64,000 bases of DNA, from assembly GCA_963759955.1 (NCBI GenBank), contig CAVXCA010000047.1, positions 101,266-165,265 on the forward strand, in the 5' to 3' direction. Of this stretch, positions 62,804-64,000 are shown piece by piece. Under the pieces are notes generated by a model. That model was not told where the DNA came from. It saw only the letters and a program-made list of their open reading frames with translations, and did no database searches. Source of the stretch: Roseiarcus sp963759955. Lineage in GTDB: Bacteria; Pseudomonadota; Alphaproteobacteria; Rhizobiales; Beijerinckiaceae. A program made the position numbers and the translations under genes. Positions within the stretch are counted from its first letter, which is position 1; each line of letters starts with the position of its first letter.

Positions 62804-62949
62804 AGATTTCGAGCCCGAACGACGAGGTCGCCGGCCCGATGCCCAATGGGACGAGAAATCCGATCATTCCTGCCCCCAGCTTCACGAGGTTCGCCGAGAC
62901 GGCCGCTCTTAATGTGGGATCAACACGTGACCGAAACCGTACCTTAGGC

Positions 62950-62963
62950 TTGACTCAAGTCAA
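62950..62963. promoter_or_regulatory. FNR/NnrR-type box
   Basis: TTGACTCAAGTCAA, a perfect palindrome of the FNR/Dnr/NnrR class (TTGAC-N4-GTCAA). It is centred about 87 bases before the GTG and 102 before the ATG of the Crp/Fnr gene. Confidence 0.65.
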
Positions 62964-62992
62964 TGATATTTGTAATTACAGTCACGCATATG

Positions 62993-63008
62993 TGTGATAT
63001 AGATCACA
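62993..63008. promoter_or_regulatory. CRP-type box before the Crp/Fnr gene
   Basis: TGTGATATAGATCACA, matching the CRP consensus TGTGA-N6-TCACA with 6-bp perfect arms. It lies 44 bases, about four helical turns, from the FNR-type box and 50-57 bases before the start codon. Confidence 0.65.
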
Positions 63009-63057
63009 TTAATCGACCGCATCGTCGGTCGCCCTCAAGTTCGTGGAACGCACGCAA

Positions 63058-63831
63058 ATGCAAATTGGCTTGGCGCGTCGGGCGCCGGACTCCAGTGATC
63101 TCGAATCCGCGACCCATGAGGCGCTTCGCAGCGTCGCATGGTTGCGGGAGGTGCCACGCAGAACGTTGGACGCACTGTCCGCCGAGGCCATGCTGCATCG
63201 CGTGCCGCCGGGGAGTTTGGTGTTCGAGCAGGCGGAGACGCCGGCGTTCGCCCAGTTTCTCCTCGCCGGCAGCGTCGAACTTCTTGGCGTGAGAGGCAGG
63301 GTGGAGGCGCTGATCGAGCTTTTGCAGCCGGTCGATATGGTGATCCCCGCCGCGGTCGTCAGCGGTCAGCCCTATCTCATGCGGGCTCGCGTCTACGAAG
63401 AGGCTCATCTTCTCCTCATCAGCGCAGAGACCTTTCGGCATGCGATGACGACTGACAACGCGCTCTGTCGTGCGGTTCTGGGCTGTCTCTCCGCACAATT
63501 CCGACGCCAAGTGCGCATGGCGAAGAATTTGAAGCTTCGCAGCGCGGAGGAGAGAGTAGGTTGCTATCTCGTGGCGCTCCTCCAGCGGGACGATCGCGCG
63601 GTCCCGTTGAGACTGCCGATCGACAAAAAGGAAATCGCTTCGCAGCTTGGAATGAGCCGGGAGGTGTTTTCGCGCGCCCTGTCGGGAATGGAAAAGTTCG
63701 GGATGCGCGTTGTCGGAAAGGTCCTAGAGGTTGACGACGCGGCGGCCGCCCAAGCTCGATTCGCGTTCGACCCTCTCATCGACGGCGTCGAGCCAATCGC
63801 GCCGCTTCAAGCGAAGAGAGCGCGGTCGTAA
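63058..63831 (+). CDS. Crp/Fnr-family regulator, NnrR/Dnr-like
   Basis: A 257-residue protein: a cyclic-nucleotide-binding-type sensor domain (about 20-140; LVFEQAETPAFAQFLLAGSVELLG) and a C-terminal winged helix with RLPIDKKEIASQLGMSREVFSRALSGME as its recognition region. The FNR iron-sulfur cysteine cluster at the N-terminus is absent, so it is not an FNR oxygen sensor; a heme- or ligand-based NO/redox sensor is possible. The ATG at 63058 is used; a GTG five codons earlier is also possible. It probably controls nos expression and itself through the boxes upstream. Confidence 0.85.
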   Translation: MQIGLARRAPDSSDLESATHEALRSVAWLREVPRRTLDALSAEAMLHRVPPGSLVFEQAETPAFAQFLLAGSVELLGVRGRVEALIELLQPVDMVIPAAVVSGQPYLMRARVYEEAHLLLISAETFRHAMTTDNALCRAVLGCLSAQFRRQVRMAKNLKLRSAEERVGCYLVALLQRDDRAVPLRLPIDKKEIASQLGMSREVFSRALSGMEKFGMRVVGKVLEVDDAAAAQARFAFDPLIDGVEPIAPLQAKRARS

Positions 63832-64000
63832 AGGGGCGCCTAGCGCTTCGCGTCTGGTCGTCCTGGACGCGGCGTCGATCAACACGCCCGTGCGCGCCGC
63901 GCCTTAAGAGCGCGGCCGTTGCTCCCAGGCGCTCCGTCGGCGGCCTAGGGCGAGTTCGGCAGTGGACGAAGCGACGCCGATCTTGCGGCGAAGCGCGGGT
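63832..64000. other. Window end, no gene seen
   Basis: The last 169 bases after the Crp/Fnr stop contain no supported feature. Confidence 0.3.

Noticed and set aside
62538..62885. A 115-codon minus-strand open frame
   Set aside because: It runs through both palindromic operators and has no ribosome site or recognisable family.

Overview
The window is GC-rich DNA (long antisense open frames, heavy GCG/CGC codon use) from an alphaproteobacterium. Several features point to the Hyphomicrobiales: a gatC-gatA-gatB block, a pyrC-like pseudo-dihydroorotase next to plsY and dprA, a lysine/alanine-rich histone H1-like protein, dispersed palindromic intergenic repeats and a clade I nos cluster. A Beijerinckiaceae/Methylocystaceae-like host is my guess; no marker in the window fixes the genus.

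Layout. 1-6 kb: a sodium:solute symporter (cut by the window edge) with a DUF3311 partner, an exonuclease plus CNBD-CBS-nucleotidyltransferase pair, and two tandem secreted paralogues followed by a broken third locus. 6-14.7 kb: an IS3-like scar, rpsA between two copies of a long palindromic repeat, a LysR/nitroreductase divergent pair, DoxX, an MFS carrier and a chemoreceptor with odd topology. 14.9-23.5 kb: a fluoride-stress region. One fluoride riboswitch leads an operon of cation/proton antiporter, UspA, CrcB fluoride channel and DUF190. A second riboswitch with its own promoter leads a translationally coupled trio: a 76-residue protein and two MutS-family ATPases without mismatch-recognition domains. 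Enolase, a classic fluoride target, lies just beyond, and a MarR regulator is divergent from the first operon. 23.5-31 kb: SohB peptidase, an aminotransferase, ettA, an IS4 element inserted in a repeat with an 11-bp target duplication, and 152-bp tandem repeats. 31.4-34.6 kb: one 1068-residue SIR2-STAND-TPR protein, probably an anti-phage or other conflict protein, whose TPR part is a fresh 120-bp tandem repeat. 35-46.6 kb: housekeeping genes (membrane protein, tRNA-Ser, GST, histone-like protein, gatBAC, ruvX, dprA, plsY, pyrC-like, tRNA-Arg).

46.8-64 kb: a nitrogen-oxide island. It starts with a scar of a nitrate-assimilation locus, where a nasS remnant carrying a nonsense codon lies head to head with a frameshifted nasA remnant. 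It continues with nnrS and two small partners, an NsrR-like repressor lacking its wing region, a ferredoxin, and a complete nosRZDFYLX cluster with a terminal cytochrome c. Beyond nosR lie a divergent ferritin-like gene and a Crp/Fnr regulator. No nitrite or nitric-oxide reductase gene is in the window, so as seen the island supports N2O respiration only. A shared palindrome (arms like AAGTGGCATT and AATACCACTT) occurs beside the NsrR-like gene and twice ahead of the Crp/Fnr gene, which has its own FNR-like and CRP-like boxes.

The most unusual parts are the riboswitch-controlled MutS-like pair and its small leading protein, the SIR2-STAND-TPR protein, and the half-decayed NO-sensing circuit around an otherwise intact N2O reductase cluster.
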